64,000 nt of DNA from Trichloromonas sp034006665 (GTDB lineage Bacteria; Desulfobacterota; Desulfuromonadia; Desulfuromonadales; Trichloromonadaceae), in contig NZ_JAVESI010000005.1 in assembly GCF_034006665.1 (NCBI RefSeq), forward strand, positions 1 through 64,000. Direction: 5' to 3'. Of this stretch, positions 1-8,641 are shown piece by piece. The notes beneath the pieces are model-generated. The model was not told where the DNA came from. It worked only from the letters and a program-made list of their open reading frames with translations, and did no database searches. How positions within the stretch are numbered: position 1 is the stretch's first letter; each line of letters begins with the position of its first letter. Made by a program: the position numbers and the translations under genes.

Positions 1-123
1 AAAAACGGCATCACGGCCGCCGAAGCCTTGCGTCTACTGTTCGAAGGCAAGCAGCCGGATTTCATGTCGCCGGATGGTGACGTGCGACCAAAATCCGATG
101 GCCTGTCGCTGGCGGGTGAATAG
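1..123 (+). CDS. 3' end of an unidentified gene (partial)
   Basis: An open frame runs from the first base of the window to a TAG stop at 121-123 and gives the last 40 residues of a protein. The tail includes KNGITAAEALRLLFEG and ends LSLAGE. The start and nearly all of the protein lie outside the window. I do not recognise the family from this tail. The gene converges on the minus-strand mlaF, whose stop is at 157, so only about 33 bp separate the two stops and no hairpin terminator is evident between them. It could also be a chance open frame, but the codon pattern (third-position G/C) resembles coding sequence here. Confidence 0.5.
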   Translation, partial: KNGITAAEALRLLFEGKQPDFMSPDGDVRPKSDGLSLAGE

Positions 124-156
124 TTACGATGCGGTTCCATTTGTCACCGCATCATC

Positions 157-915
157 CTAATTCGCCTTGCCTCGGGTAAGAAAGCGCCGCACCAGCGGAT
201 TATCCGATTCGTCCCGAAGTTTTTTCGGGTCGCCGGTCGCGATCATGGTTTTCGTTCCGGCGTCGAGAAAGACGCAGTTGTTACCGATGGCAAAGATGCT
301 CGCCAGTTCGTGGGTAACGATCACCACCGTGGCGCCGAGGCTGTCCCGCAGTTCGAGAATGAGATCGTCGAGCAGGCGGGAACTGATCGGATCGAGACCG
401 GCCGAGGGCTCGTCGAAGAAGAGGATGTCGGGGTCGAGGGCCATGGCTCGGGCCAGTCCCGCCCGTTTCTTCATGCCGCCGCTGATTTCGCTCGGATAAT
501 AGTCGCGAAAACCGGCCAGCCCGACCAGAGCGAGCTTGAGGTCGACCAGATCGGCGATCTCGGCCTTCGACAAATCCGTATATTCCTCCAGCGGCAGGGC
601 GATATTTTCCGCCAAGGTCATGGAACTCCACAGGGCGCCGCTCTGGTAAAGCACCCCGAAACGGCGCATGAAGCGCTGACGGTCGTCGGCGGGCAGGTTC
701 CAGAAATCCGTTTCGCCGTAATGGACGCTCCCCGTCGCCGGCACTTGCAGGCCGATGAGGTGGCGCAGCAGGGTGCTCTTGCCGCAGCCGCTGCCGCCCA
801 TGATAATAAAGATATCCCCGCGGTTGACGGTAAAAGTCAGATCCCGCTGGATGACCCGGCTGCCGTAGGCCATAGTCAGATCCCGCACTTCGATGGCCGC
901 TGCCGTCGTCGCCAT
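157..915 (-). CDS. mlaF: ABC transporter ATP-binding protein, MlaF family
   Basis: This is the cytoplasmic ATPase of a lipid or organic-solvent-resistance (Mla/Ttg2) type ABC importer. In 252 residues I see Walker A GGSGCGKST (about 40-48), signature SGGMKKR (about 145-151), Walker B ILFFDEP (164-170) followed by the D-loop, and the H-loop histidine near 202. The SGGMKKR signature and the SAGLDP D-loop are typical of MlaF/MkI proteins. The ATG at 915 lies 3 bp after the stop of the permease gene, with a GGGGAT ribosome site, so the two are co-transcribed. Family members move phospholipids between outer and inner membrane together with MlaD (MCE protein), MlaB and MlaC. No mlaD or mlaC follows, because the next gene is on the opposite strand. 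The substrate is therefore inferred only. Confidence 0.88.
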   Translation of the reverse strand: MATTAAAIEVRDLTMAYGSRVIQRDLTFTVNRGDIFIIMGGSGCGKSTLLRHLIGLQVPATGSVHYGETDFWNLPADDRQRFMRRFGVLYQSGALWSSMTLAENIALPLEEYTDLSKAEIADLVDLKLALVGLAGFRDYYPSEISGGMKKRAGLARAMALDPDILFFDEPSAGLDPISSRLLDDLILELRDSLGATVVIVTHELASIFAIGNNCVFLDAGTKTMIATGDPKKLRDESDNPLVRRFLTRGKAN

Positions 916-918
916 GGC

Positions 919-2058
919 TCAGATCCCCAGAATATTGCAGATGACGGTGATGATCGCCGTCGCCACGATGATGTTGACGATACCGGTGACCACCGCCGAG
1001 GTCGCCGCATCCCCCACCGCCGAGGCGCTGCGTCCGCATTGCAGGCCGCGCAGGCAGCCGGAGAGGGCGACCAGCACGCCAAAAACAGCGCTGTGAAAGA
1101 GGCCGATCCAGAAATCCTTGAGCCCCACCGCCAGTTTGGTCATTTCCAGATATTCCCCCAGGTTCAGATCAAGCATGAAGACGCCGACGGCCAGTCCGCC
1201 GAGTATCCCCATGAGGTCGGCGTAGAGGCAGAGCAGGGGCATCATCAGGGTGAGGGCGATGATGCGCGGGAGAACGAGGAAATCGACCGGCGGAATGCCG
1301 AGGGTGGCGAGGGCGTCGATCTCTTCGTTGACCTGCATGGTGCCGATGCGCGCGGCGAAGGCGGCGCCGGTACGGCCGGCCATGATGATGCCGGTCATGA
1401 TCGCCCCCATGACCCGCACGACGGCGATGCCAACCAGACTGGCGACATAGATTTCGGCGCCGAACATGGAGAGCTGCACCGCGCCGACGAAGGCGAAGAT
1501 CAATCCCACCAGCACACTGATGAGAGAGACGATGGGCAGAGCGCCGGCGCCGCATTCGCGCATGATCTCCCAGAGGTCCGTGCGTCGGAAACGGGCCCGA
1601 CCCGTCAGTAGGCGGCCGCAGGCGAGGGTGACTTCGCCGAGAAAATCGAGCATGTCGACGACGGACTTCCAGACACCGAGGGCGCGGTCAGCCACCCGCT
1701 CGAGGAGGGGTGCGCGGGCCTGGCCGGTAGCAGCCTGCTGCTCGGGAACGGCCGCAGCCAAAGCCAGCAGGCGTCGGGCGCCGTCGGGCAGGTTGCCGTC
1801 GTCGAAAGCGATCCCCCGTTCATCGCAAAGCTTTTTCAGGCCGCTGAGGAAGGTGAGCAGGCCGCTGTCCCAGCTGTGCAGATCCTCCGTTTCGAAGCGG
1901 AGGGTGACCGGCGCCTTCCCGGCCATGGCCGCCTCCACGTCATCGAGGGGGAGGGGAAGGCTTCCCGCCAGCCAGTCGCCGGCCAGGCGCAACTGGAACG
2001 TGCCGTCCTTGAGACGGATAAGGTCTGAAGGATTCTCGCTCGTCTCGGAGATCGTCAC
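919..2058 (-). CDS. mlaE: MlaE-family ABC permease with fused N-terminal STAS-like domain
   Basis: This is the membrane subunit that pairs with MlaF. The last 250 residues match the MlaE permease family, with several hydrophobic segments and the conserved stretch GRTGAAFAARIGTMQVNEE. The first 120 or so residues (LRFETEDLHSWDSGLLTFLSG) look like an MlaB/STAS domain fused to the permease, so one polypeptide probably does the work of MlaB and MlaE. I chose the GTG at 2058 because GGGGAG lies 6 bases upstream. A TTG at 2076 would add six residues and has no ribosome site. The stop lies 3 bp from mlaF. Fused MlaB-MlaE permeases are known in several Gram-negative groups. Which lipid is moved, and in which direction, cannot be told from sequence. 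Confidence 0.85.
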   Translation of the reverse strand: MTISETSENPSDLIRLKDGTFQLRLAGDWLAGSLPLPLDDVEAAMAGKAPVTLRFETEDLHSWDSGLLTFLSGLKKLCDERGIAFDDGNLPDGARRLLALAAAVPEQQAATGQARAPLLERVADRALGVWKSVVDMLDFLGEVTLACGRLLTGRARFRRTDLWEIMRECGAGALPIVSLISVLVGLIFAFVGAVQLSMFGAEIYVASLVGIAVVRVMGAIMTGIIMAGRTGAAFAARIGTMQVNEEIDALATLGIPPVDFLVLPRIIALTLMMPLLCLYADLMGILGGLAVGVFMLDLNLGEYLEMTKLAVGLKDFWIGLFHSAVFGVLVALSGCLRGLQCGRSASAVGDAATSAVVTGIVNIIVATAIITVICNILGI

Positions 2059-2370
2059 GGTTTTCTCCCCTGTCAAATTTGCTTGTCTACCCCATCAGTC
2101 TATCAGATGTAACAACGGACAAAAACTCATTGTTTGCTAGGGGTTTTATCGATCATGGTCTAATTCTGGGAACCGTATATTCAACTCCTGATCCAGATAC
2201 GCAGAAAACCACGTGACCGATAGTCGATAACGTGGCTTTGTAGTTTTTCGACGATTCGTCATGTCTCTGCCTCCCCTCAGTTGAAAAGCGACAAATCACA
2301 TGAGCATGGCATTGGTCTTAAGTGAACCTAAACCGGGGCCTTGTCAATTCTCTTGTGGGAGCGACGGTGC
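2059..2370. other. Non-coding stretch between mlaE and the MFS gene
   Basis: This 312-bp stretch has no convincing reading frame on either strand and is visibly more AT-rich than its neighbours. It should hold the mlaEF promoter (minus strand), but I find only a weak candidate with a -10-like TAGACT about 30-40 bases before the GTG start. An imperfect hairpin CCACGT...ACGTGG (2209-2235) followed by CTTTG and TAGTTTTTC on the plus strand is the only structure noted. No function can be assigned to it. No repeats or mobile-element ends were recognised. Confidence 0.5.
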
Positions 2371-3570
2371 TCACTGGCTGGCGGCATGCCCGTTTAGCCT
2401 GCTTCTTCGTACATTCGCGACCAAGTCGGCCAACGCCACCGCCGAAAAGATCGCGCCGACGTAAAAGGTCATGGCCGGGCCGAACCGACTCCACAGAGCT
2501 CCGGCGATGACGCTGGCGGCGAGGAGGGCAAGGCCGCCGGCGAGGTTGAAGACGCCGAAGGCGGTGCCGCGCAGATCGGCGGGGGCAGCGTCGGCGACCA
2601 GGGCCGAAAGCAGCCCCTGGGTGGCGCCCATGTGCAGGCCCCACAGGGCGGCGCCGAGCATGACCGCCCAGATGCCGCTGGCGGCGGCGAGGACAAGGTC
2701 GGCGAGGATGAGAAAGCCGATGCCCCAGGCGAGCAGGCCGGAACGGTTGCTGTTGTCGGAGAGTTTGCCGACAGGGTAGGCGCTGGCCGCGTAAACCAGG
2801 TTCATGACGATCAGCACCATCGGCACCCAAGTGACGGCGAGTCCCAGATTCTGCGCCCGCAGCAGCAGGAAGGCCTCGGAGAAACGGGCCAGGGTCAGCA
2901 CGGCGGCGAAGGCGACCACCCACCAGAAATGGGCCGGCAGACGCCCCAGATTTTCATGGGAGATTGGCGATTTTGTTGAGGTGGCGCGAGGAGCTGATTC
3001 CGGTTCCTCGACGCCGAAGACGATGAGCAGCACGCAGAGGACGGCCGGCACTGTGGCTACCCAGAAGGTTAGACGGAAATTGTCGCTGGTTGCCGCCATC
3101 AGCGCCATGGCCAGCAGCGGCCCGGCGAAGGCGCCGATGGTGTCCATCGACTGGCGCAAACCGTATGCCGCCCCACGACTTTCCGCCGGGGTAATGTCGG
3201 CGATCAGCGCGTCGCGCGGTGCCCCGCGAATCCCTTTGCCGATGCGATCGACGAAGCGGGCGGTGAGGATGAGACCGAGCCCGGAGGCGAGCGGAAACAG
3301 CGGCTTGGTCAGCGCCGCCAGGCCGTAACCCGCGAGCACCAAGGGCTTGCGCCGCCCGATCCGATCGGAGATCACCCCGGAGAAGATCTTGACGATGGCC
3401 GCCGTCGCTTCGGCGATCCCTTCGATCAGGCCCACCGACAGCGCACCGGCACCCAGGACGGTGACCAGAAAGACCGGCAGCAGGCTGTGGATCATCTCCG
3501 AGGAGAGATCCATGCACAGGCTTACCAGGCCGAGGGCGATAACGCCTTTGGGAAGATTGAGACGGCTCAT
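2371..3570 (-). CDS. MFS transporter
   Basis: This is a 399-residue major facilitator superfamily permease with about 12 hydrophobic segments. It carries the loop 2-3 signature DRIGRRKPLVL (around residue 70) and a second basic motif DRIGKGIRGAPRDALIAD around 107-124, characteristic of a widespread group of uncharacterised bacterial MFS proteins. The ATG at 3570 has GGAGG eight bases upstream. The gene lies 67 bp downstream of the ABC-2 permease of the efflux block on the same strand, so it may be the last gene of that operon, which would suggest an export role. The substrate is unknown. The DRxGRR motif and topology make the family assignment safe, but not the direction of transport. Confidence 0.85.
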   Translation of the reverse strand: MSRLNLPKGVIALGLVSLCMDLSSEMIHSLLPVFLVTVLGAGALSVGLIEGIAEATAAIVKIFSGVISDRIGRRKPLVLAGYGLAALTKPLFPLASGLGLILTARFVDRIGKGIRGAPRDALIADITPAESRGAAYGLRQSMDTIGAFAGPLLAMALMAATSDNFRLTFWVATVPAVLCVLLIVFGVEEPESAPRATSTKSPISHENLGRLPAHFWWVVAFAAVLTLARFSEAFLLLRAQNLGLAVTWVPMVLIVMNLVYAASAYPVGKLSDNSNRSGLLAWGIGFLILADLVLAAASGIWAVMLGAALWGLHMGATQGLLSALVADAAPADLRGTAFGVFNLAGGLALLAASVIAGALWSRFGPAMTFYVGAIFSAVALADLVANVRRSRLNGHAASQ

Positions 3571-3637
3571 AGACGTTGCCTCCGGCAGTCGATTGCCGAT
3601 CAGTTCAAAAGCAAGTAAAACCCAACGCTCACCGTTT

Positions 3638-4759
3638 TCAAGCCATCGTCCCGAGGGTTTTGCGGAAGCGGGCCAAAGAGAGGAAAAACAGGACCGTGCC
3701 GATCAGCGCCAGGGCCACGAATTGCGGCCAGACGACGGAGAGGCCGGCGCCGCGATAAAGGATCGCCTGGGCGAGCATGACGAAATGGGTGTTGGGCGCG
3801 CTCATCATCAGGTGCTGGACGATGTCGGGCATGCTTTCCCGGGGGGTGGTGCCGCCGGAGAGAATCTGCAAGGGGAGCAAAAAGAGCATCATCAACAGCC
3901 CGAACTGGGGCATGGAACGGGCGAGGGTGCCGAGAAAAATGCCGAGAGAGGTGGTGGCGAAGAGATGCAGGCCGGTGCCGAGCAGAAAAAGGAAAATCGA
4001 GCCTTCGATGGGCACTCGCAAGAGTCCTTCCACGACCACAACCAGCGACGCGGCGGTGGCAAGCAGAACGACCAGGGCCATGGACCAGATTTTGGCGGCC
4101 ATGATTTCAAAGGGGGTGACCGGCATCACCAGCAGATGATCGACGGTACCGTGTTCTCGTTCCCGCAGCAGCGCAGCGCCGGTGAGGATGATGGAGAGCA
4201 TGGTGACGTTGTCGATGACCTTCATTACGGCGCCGAACCAGGTTTTGTTCAATTCGGGGTTGAAGCGGGCACGCAGGGCCAGTTCGACGGGGGGCGCGGT
4301 GGCGTTCTGGTGACCGCGCAGAAAAGCGTTCACTTCATCGCTGATGATGCGCTGGATGTAGCCATTGCCGGTAAAGGCCTGGCTCATGCGTGTGGCGTCG
4401 ACGTTGATTTGCACCGTGGCGACGCGTCCGGAAAGAAGATCGCGTTGGAAATCGGGAGGGATGTTGAGGGCGAAGGTGTCGAGACCGGCATCCATGCGCG
4501 CATCCATCCGCGCCTGGTCGATCAGAATCGGCGGAAGAAAGCGCGGGGGATAAAAGGCATCGACGATGCGCCGGGAAAGGGGCGAATGGTCTTCGTCAAC
4601 GATGGCGATCGGCGCCTTGTGCAGGGTCTCGGGCATGGCCGTGGCGCTGGCGTAGACGGCGAAGGTGAAGGCGTAGACGATGAGGAAGAGCATCATCGGG
4701 TCCCGGAGCAGTCCGCGCAGTTCTTTAACGCCGAGATGGCGGATGTTGGCGAGGCCCAT
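3638..4759 (-). CDS. ABC-2 type export permease (YhhJ-like)
   Basis: This is a 373-residue ABC-2 family membrane protein. One N-terminal transmembrane segment (MMLFLIVYAFTFAVYASA) is followed by a large extracytoplasmic domain of about 150 residues, and then five hydrophobic segments starting near TMLSIILTGAALL. This layout matches YhhJ/YbhR type exporters. I chose the ATG at 4759, with GGAG eight bases upstream. A TTG at 4765 overlapping the upstream stop is the alternative. It follows the ABC-ABC-permease gene with a 2-bp gap, and both permeases presumably form one heterodimeric channel. The order HlyD adaptor, ATPase-permease fusion, permease is the same as yhiI-rbbA-yhhJ of E. coli. Substrate unknown; drug or lipid export is an inference from the neighbouring genes. 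Confidence 0.85.
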   Translation of the reverse strand: MGLANIRHLGVKELRGLLRDPMMLFLIVYAFTFAVYASATAMPETLHKAPIAIVDEDHSPLSRRIVDAFYPPRFLPPILIDQARMDARMDAGLDTFALNIPPDFQRDLLSGRVATVQINVDATRMSQAFTGNGYIQRIISDEVNAFLRGHQNATAPPVELALRARFNPELNKTWFGAVMKVIDNVTMLSIILTGAALLREREHGTVDHLLVMPVTPFEIMAAKIWSMALVVLLATAASLVVVVEGLLRVPIEGSIFLFLLGTGLHLFATTSLGIFLGTLARSMPQFGLLMMLFLLPLQILSGGTTPRESMPDIVQHLMMSAPNTHFVMLAQAILYRGAGLSVVWPQFVALALIGTVLFFLSLARFRKTLGTMA

Positions 4760-4761
4760 GA

Positions 4762-7542
4762 TCAACGCTCCTGTTTCTTGAGCAGGACGGCACCGAGCCC
4801 GATGAGGATGGGGACGGCCAGCAGCAGGGGGATGAAGGACGCTTGCAGATCGGCGAAACCGAGGGCTTTCGCGAAGGTTCCCCGGGCGATGGTGAGAAAA
4901 TGGGTGGTCGGATAGATCTTGCCGATCGCCGCTCCGGTTCCTTCCAGGGAGGAAACCGGATCAAGCATGCCGGAAAACTGCACCGCCGGCAAAATGGTGA
5001 GAATCGCCGTTCCGAAAATGGCGGCAATCTGGCTGCGCATGAAGGTCGAAATCACCATGCCCAGGATGGTGGCGGTGCTGACATACAACAGGGCGGCTGC
5101 GCTCAGGGCGGCAAAACTTCCCGTGATCGGTACCTTGAAGACGAAGACCGCCAAAGCCGTCAAAAGCAGGAAGTTGAGCATCGCCAGAGCCAGATAGGGG
5201 ATCTGTTTGCCGAGCAGAAACTCCAGGCGCGTAACGGGGGTAACGTAGAGGTTGACGATGGAACCCAGCTCTTTTTCCCGTACCACGGATAAAGCGGTGA
5301 GCATGGCCGGAATCATCATCAGCAAGAGGGGAATCACCGCCGGAACCATGGAGGGCAGGCTCTTGACATCCGGGTTATAGCGAAAGCGGGTCTCAATGTT
5401 GACCGTGCCGGCCGTCGCGGCCTCCCCTTGGGTCTGACGGCTGACGGACGCCAGCCAATGGGCGTGCATGCCCTGCGCGTAACCGCTTACCGTTTCGGCC
5501 CTTTGCGGCATGGCCCCGTCGATCCAGGCGCCGATGGCAACCGCGTTGCCGCGCCGCAGATCGCGGCCGAAGCCCGGGGGGATTTCGATGGCCAGACTGA
5601 TTTCGCCGGCGCGCATCCGTTGGTCCATATCGGCGTAATCGCGGATCGGCGCATGTTCGATGAAATAGCGGGAACCCGCTAGATTCAGGGCATAATCTCG
5701 GCTCAAGGCGGACTGATCGCGATCGAGGACGGCAAAGGTCAGATCCTCCACATCCATGTTGACGCCGTAACCGATGACGAACATGAGGATGAAGGTGCCG
5801 AGCAGGGCCAGGGTCAGGCGGATCGGATCACGGCGCAACTCCAGGGATTCGCGGCGGGTGTAACTGAGCAGACGGCGGAGACTGAAGATTCCGTCGGAAG
5901 GATGCTTTTTATCTCGGGACGGCGCGGGCGGCGTCGGCAGAGCCTTTTCGGGCGGCGGTGAGGCGGCGCTTTTCGGGCTGGCGGAGGCCTCTTCCAGATA
6001 GTTGATGAAGGCTTCCTCCAAGGTCGCCGCGCCACACTTTTCCATCAGCGCCCGCGGCGCATCGCTGACCAGTACCTTGCCGGCATGCATGAGGGAGATC
6101 CGGTCACAACGCAGCGCTTCATTCATGAAATGGGTGGAGATGAAGATCGTGACCTTCTCCCGCCGCGCCAGATCAATCATGATCCGCCAGAAGCCGTCCC
6201 GCGCCACCGGGTCGACCCCCGAAGTCGGCTCATCGAGAATGAGCATTTCCGGGGCGTGAATCATCGCTGTCGCCAGGGAAAGTCGCTGACGCTGGCCCAA
6301 GGGCAGGGCATCGGGAAGACTCTCCATGATGCCGCTCAGGCCAAAACGCTCCGCCATCTCCGCCACCCGTGCCGGGATTTTCTTCTCGGGCATGCGGAAG
6401 AGTCGGGCGTGCAGAACCAGGTTCTGGCGTACCGTCAGTTCGCTGTAGAGGGAAAAACCCTGGGTCATGTAACCGACCCGGCGTCGGGTTTCGATGTCGT
6501 GGGCGTTTACCTTGTGGCCGAAAAGCCTGGCTTCCCCCTCACTGGCGGGGAGAAGGCCGGTGAGGATCTTCATGGTTGTGGTCTTGCCGCAGCCGTTGGA
6601 ACCGAGAAACCCGAAGATTTCCCCGCGCAGGATACGAAAATTGACCTGATCGACGGCGGTAAAGTCGCCGAAACGCATGGTCAATCCCCGCGCCTCGATG
6701 GCCGTTTGCCCGTCGTCGTCCATATGTCGGGGCGGAATGACGATGGGCTCGTAGTTCTCCCGCTGGGTCTCGGGGAGAAGGGCGATAAAGGCTTCTTCGA
6801 GGCTTTTTCCGCCGGTGCGTTCGAGCAGTTCGGCGGGAGCGCCGGTAGCAAGGACGCGTCCGTCGTTCATGGCCACCAGCCAGTCGAAGCGGGCCGATTC
6901 TTCCATGTAGGCGGTGGCGACCAGGATGCTCATTCCCGGGCGGTTGCGGCGGATGCGGTCAATCAGTTCCCAGAATTGACGGCGGGAAAGAGGATCGACG
7001 CCGGTGGTCGGTTCGTCGAGAATCAGCAGGTCGGGATCGTGGATCAGGGCGCAGCAGAGACCCAGTTTCTGTTTCATGCCGCCGGAAAGTTTGCCGGCGG
7101 GGCGCCCGGCGAAAGGGGAGAGGCCGGTGGCGGCGAGCAGATCGGCGATGCGTTCCTGCCGCTCTTGGCGGTCCTGACCGAAAAGCCGGCCGAAAAACTC
7201 GGCATTTTCGAAGACCGAGAGGGTGGGATAGAGATTCTTGCCGAGACCCTGGGGCATGTAGGCCACCCGGGGGCAGACCTGACGGCGGTGGCGGCGGTCG
7301 GCCATGTCGCCGCCGAGCACGTCGATGCGGCCGGTCTGGATGGCACGGGCCCCGGCGATCAGGGAGAAAAGACTCGATTTGCCGACGCCGTCCGGACCGA
7401 TGAAACCGACCATGCGGCCGCTCGGCAGGTCGAGGGAGATGGAATCCAGGGCCTGGGTCTTTGTGTAACGGAGAGAAACATCCCGCAATCGCGCGACCGG
7501 AGGGGTCTCCCTGATGTCGCCGGAGGACGCCGGAGAGCTCAT
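4762..7542 (-). CDS. ABC transporter fusion: two ATPase domains plus permease (RbbA-like)
   Basis: This unusually long ABC protein (about 926 residues) carries two nucleotide-binding domains and a membrane domain. NBD1 has Walker A GPDGVGKSS, signature LSGGMKQKLG and Walker B LLILDEPTTGVDP. NBD2 has Walker A GSNGCGKTT, a degenerate signature PLGQRQRLS and Walker B MLILDEPTSGVDP. The last 370 residues are an ABC-2 permease with its large soluble loop. This is the architecture of E. coli RbbA/YhiH. The ATG at 7542 overlaps the upstream HlyD stop as ATGA. An ATG at 7575 would add 11 residues. A proline- and alanine-rich linker (PPPEKALPTPPAPS) joins NBD2 to the permease. The degenerate second signature suggests asymmetric ATP use. 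An exporter role is inferred from the operon; RbbA has also been linked to ribosomes. Confidence 0.88.
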   Translation of the reverse strand: MSSPASSGDIRETPPVARLRDVSLRYTKTQALDSISLDLPSGRMVGFIGPDGVGKSSLFSLIAGARAIQTGRIDVLGGDMADRRHRRQVCPRVAYMPQGLGKNLYPTLSVFENAEFFGRLFGQDRQERQERIADLLAATGLSPFAGRPAGKLSGGMKQKLGLCCALIHDPDLLILDEPTTGVDPLSRRQFWELIDRIRRNRPGMSILVATAYMEESARFDWLVAMNDGRVLATGAPAELLERTGGKSLEEAFIALLPETQRENYEPIVIPPRHMDDDGQTAIEARGLTMRFGDFTAVDQVNFRILRGEIFGFLGSNGCGKTTTMKILTGLLPASEGEARLFGHKVNAHDIETRRRVGYMTQGFSLYSELTVRQNLVLHARLFRMPEKKIPARVAEMAERFGLSGIMESLPDALPLGQRQRLSLATAMIHAPEMLILDEPTSGVDPVARDGFWRIMIDLARREKVTIFISTHFMNEALRCDRISLMHAGKVLVSDAPRALMEKCGAATLEEAFINYLEEASASPKSAASPPPEKALPTPPAPSRDKKHPSDGIFSLRRLLSYTRRESLELRRDPIRLTLALLGTFILMFVIGYGVNMDVEDLTFAVLDRDQSALSRDYALNLAGSRYFIEHAPIRDYADMDQRMRAGEISLAIEIPPGFGRDLRRGNAVAIGAWIDGAMPQRAETVSGYAQGMHAHWLASVSRQTQGEAATAGTVNIETRFRYNPDVKSLPSMVPAVIPLLLMMIPAMLTALSVVREKELGSIVNLYVTPVTRLEFLLGKQIPYLALAMLNFLLLTALAVFVFKVPITGSFAALSAAALLYVSTATILGMVISTFMRSQIAAIFGTAILTILPAVQFSGMLDPVSSLEGTGAAIGKIYPTTHFLTIARGTFAKALGFADLQASFIPLLLAVPILIGLGAVLLKKQER

Positions 7543-8615
7543 GGCGTCACGGTCACCCGCAGATTTTCCGGCCATTGCGCTTGCGGGTCAATCAGCACAT
7601 AAGCCATTCCCGGCAGGCCGGTCTTGACCTGGGTGATGTATTTTTTCAGCAGTTCGACGGGCAGTTGGGCGCGCACCCGGAACATGAGCTTTTCCCGTTC
7701 GCTGGCCGTTTCCACCGTTTTCGGGGTGAACTGGGCGACATCGGAGATAAAGGAGATTTTAGCGGGGATCACATGCTGGGGAGCAGCGTCGAGAACCAGC
7801 CGGACTTCGCTCCCCAGAGCAATTTGTCCGGCGGCGGCGGTGGGCAGAAAGAAGGTCATGTAGACATCGCTCAGATCGACCAAGCTGATAACCCGACCGC
7901 CGGCCCCGAGAACCTCGCCGGGATGGGCGATGAGGTACTGGACGCGTCCGTCTCGGGGGGATTTGAGGGTGCTGTCGTCGAGGTCCGCCTGAATGCGTTC
8001 GACCGTGGCCTGGGCCGCTTCGATGGTCGACTGGGCGCCGATGACCTGGGCTTCGGCGGTGGCGATGGCGGCTTCGGCGGCGGAAACCTGGGCGAGGGCC
8101 GAGGCGAGGGCCGCTTCGGCGCTGAGCACCCGGCTCTCGTCGTCCTGAGCCGTTTGCCGGGAGATGGCGCCTTCGGCGACCAGCGCCGCCGAGCGCTGGG
8201 CGTGCTTGCGGGCATTATCGAGATCGGCTTGGCGTTGCTTGACGTAGGCCAAAGCCGCTGCCTTTTCACTTCGTCGCTGGGCCAGTTGGCTTTTTGCCGT
8301 GGCCACGGAACTATGGGTTTGCCGCAGCTGGGCCTCGGCCTGGCGCAGTTGTGCGGAAAGCGCCTCAGTGTCCATCACTGCCAGCACTTCACCGGCGGTG
8401 ACGAAATCCCCCTCGCGCACCAGCACATCCTCAAGCCGTCCGGGATGTTTGCTGGCGATATCGATCTCCACCGCCTCAATCCGGCCGTTACCGCTGACGA
8501 GTCCGACCGGTTCATCCTTTTGGCTGTATTTCCATAGGGCGCCCGCTGCGATGGCAAGTACGAGCAGAATCAGCAGATAGCCGTTGCCGAACAGCCGTTT
8601 TATTACAGGGATCAT
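7539..8615 (-). CDS. HlyD-family periplasmic adaptor (YhiI/YbhG-like)
   Basis: This 358-residue membrane fusion protein should bridge the ABC exporter encoded downstream to an outer membrane channel. It has one N-terminal transmembrane anchor (YLLILLVLAIAAGALW), a lipoyl-like half-motif (LEDVLVREGDFVTAGEVLAVMD), a long alpha-helical hairpin rich in Gln and Ala (about residues 90-210), the second lipoyl half (DGRVQYLIAHPGEVLG) and beta-barrel segments. The ATG at 8615 is 26 bp after the stop of the NodT-type gene, and the 3' end overlaps the ATP-binding fusion gene by 4 bp. The position between an outer membrane factor and an ABC exporter supports a tripartite exporter. The substrate is unknown. 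Confidence 0.88.
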   Translation of the reverse strand: MIPVIKRLFGNGYLLILLVLAIAAGALWKYSQKDEPVGLVSGNGRIEAVEIDIASKHPGRLEDVLVREGDFVTAGEVLAVMDTEALSAQLRQAEAQLRQTHSSVATAKSQLAQRRSEKAAALAYVKQRQADLDNARKHAQRSAALVAEGAISRQTAQDDESRVLSAEAALASALAQVSAAEAAIATAEAQVIGAQSTIEAAQATVERIQADLDDSTLKSPRDGRVQYLIAHPGEVLGAGGRVISLVDLSDVYMTFFLPTAAAGQIALGSEVRLVLDAAPQHVIPAKISFISDVAQFTPKTVETASEREKLMFRVRAQLPVELLKKYITQVKTGLPGMAYVLIDPQAQWPENLRVTVTP

Positions 8616-8641
8616 GGAAAAGGCCTTTTGTCCAAAGGAAG

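Noticed and set aside
2209..2235. CCACGT...ACGTGG inverted repeat considered as a terminator for the MFS or mlaE side
   Set aside because: The arms are short, the loop is long, and no gene ends next to it in a suitable orientation.
3347..4915. Very long plus-strand open frames opposite the ABC permease genes (also 6085-7602, 9422-10141, 24405-25523 on the other strand)
   Set aside because: They are antisense frames of GC-rich genes, with His/Asp/Gly- or Arg-rich composition, no family motifs and no ribosome sites, and each lies fully over a well-supported gene.
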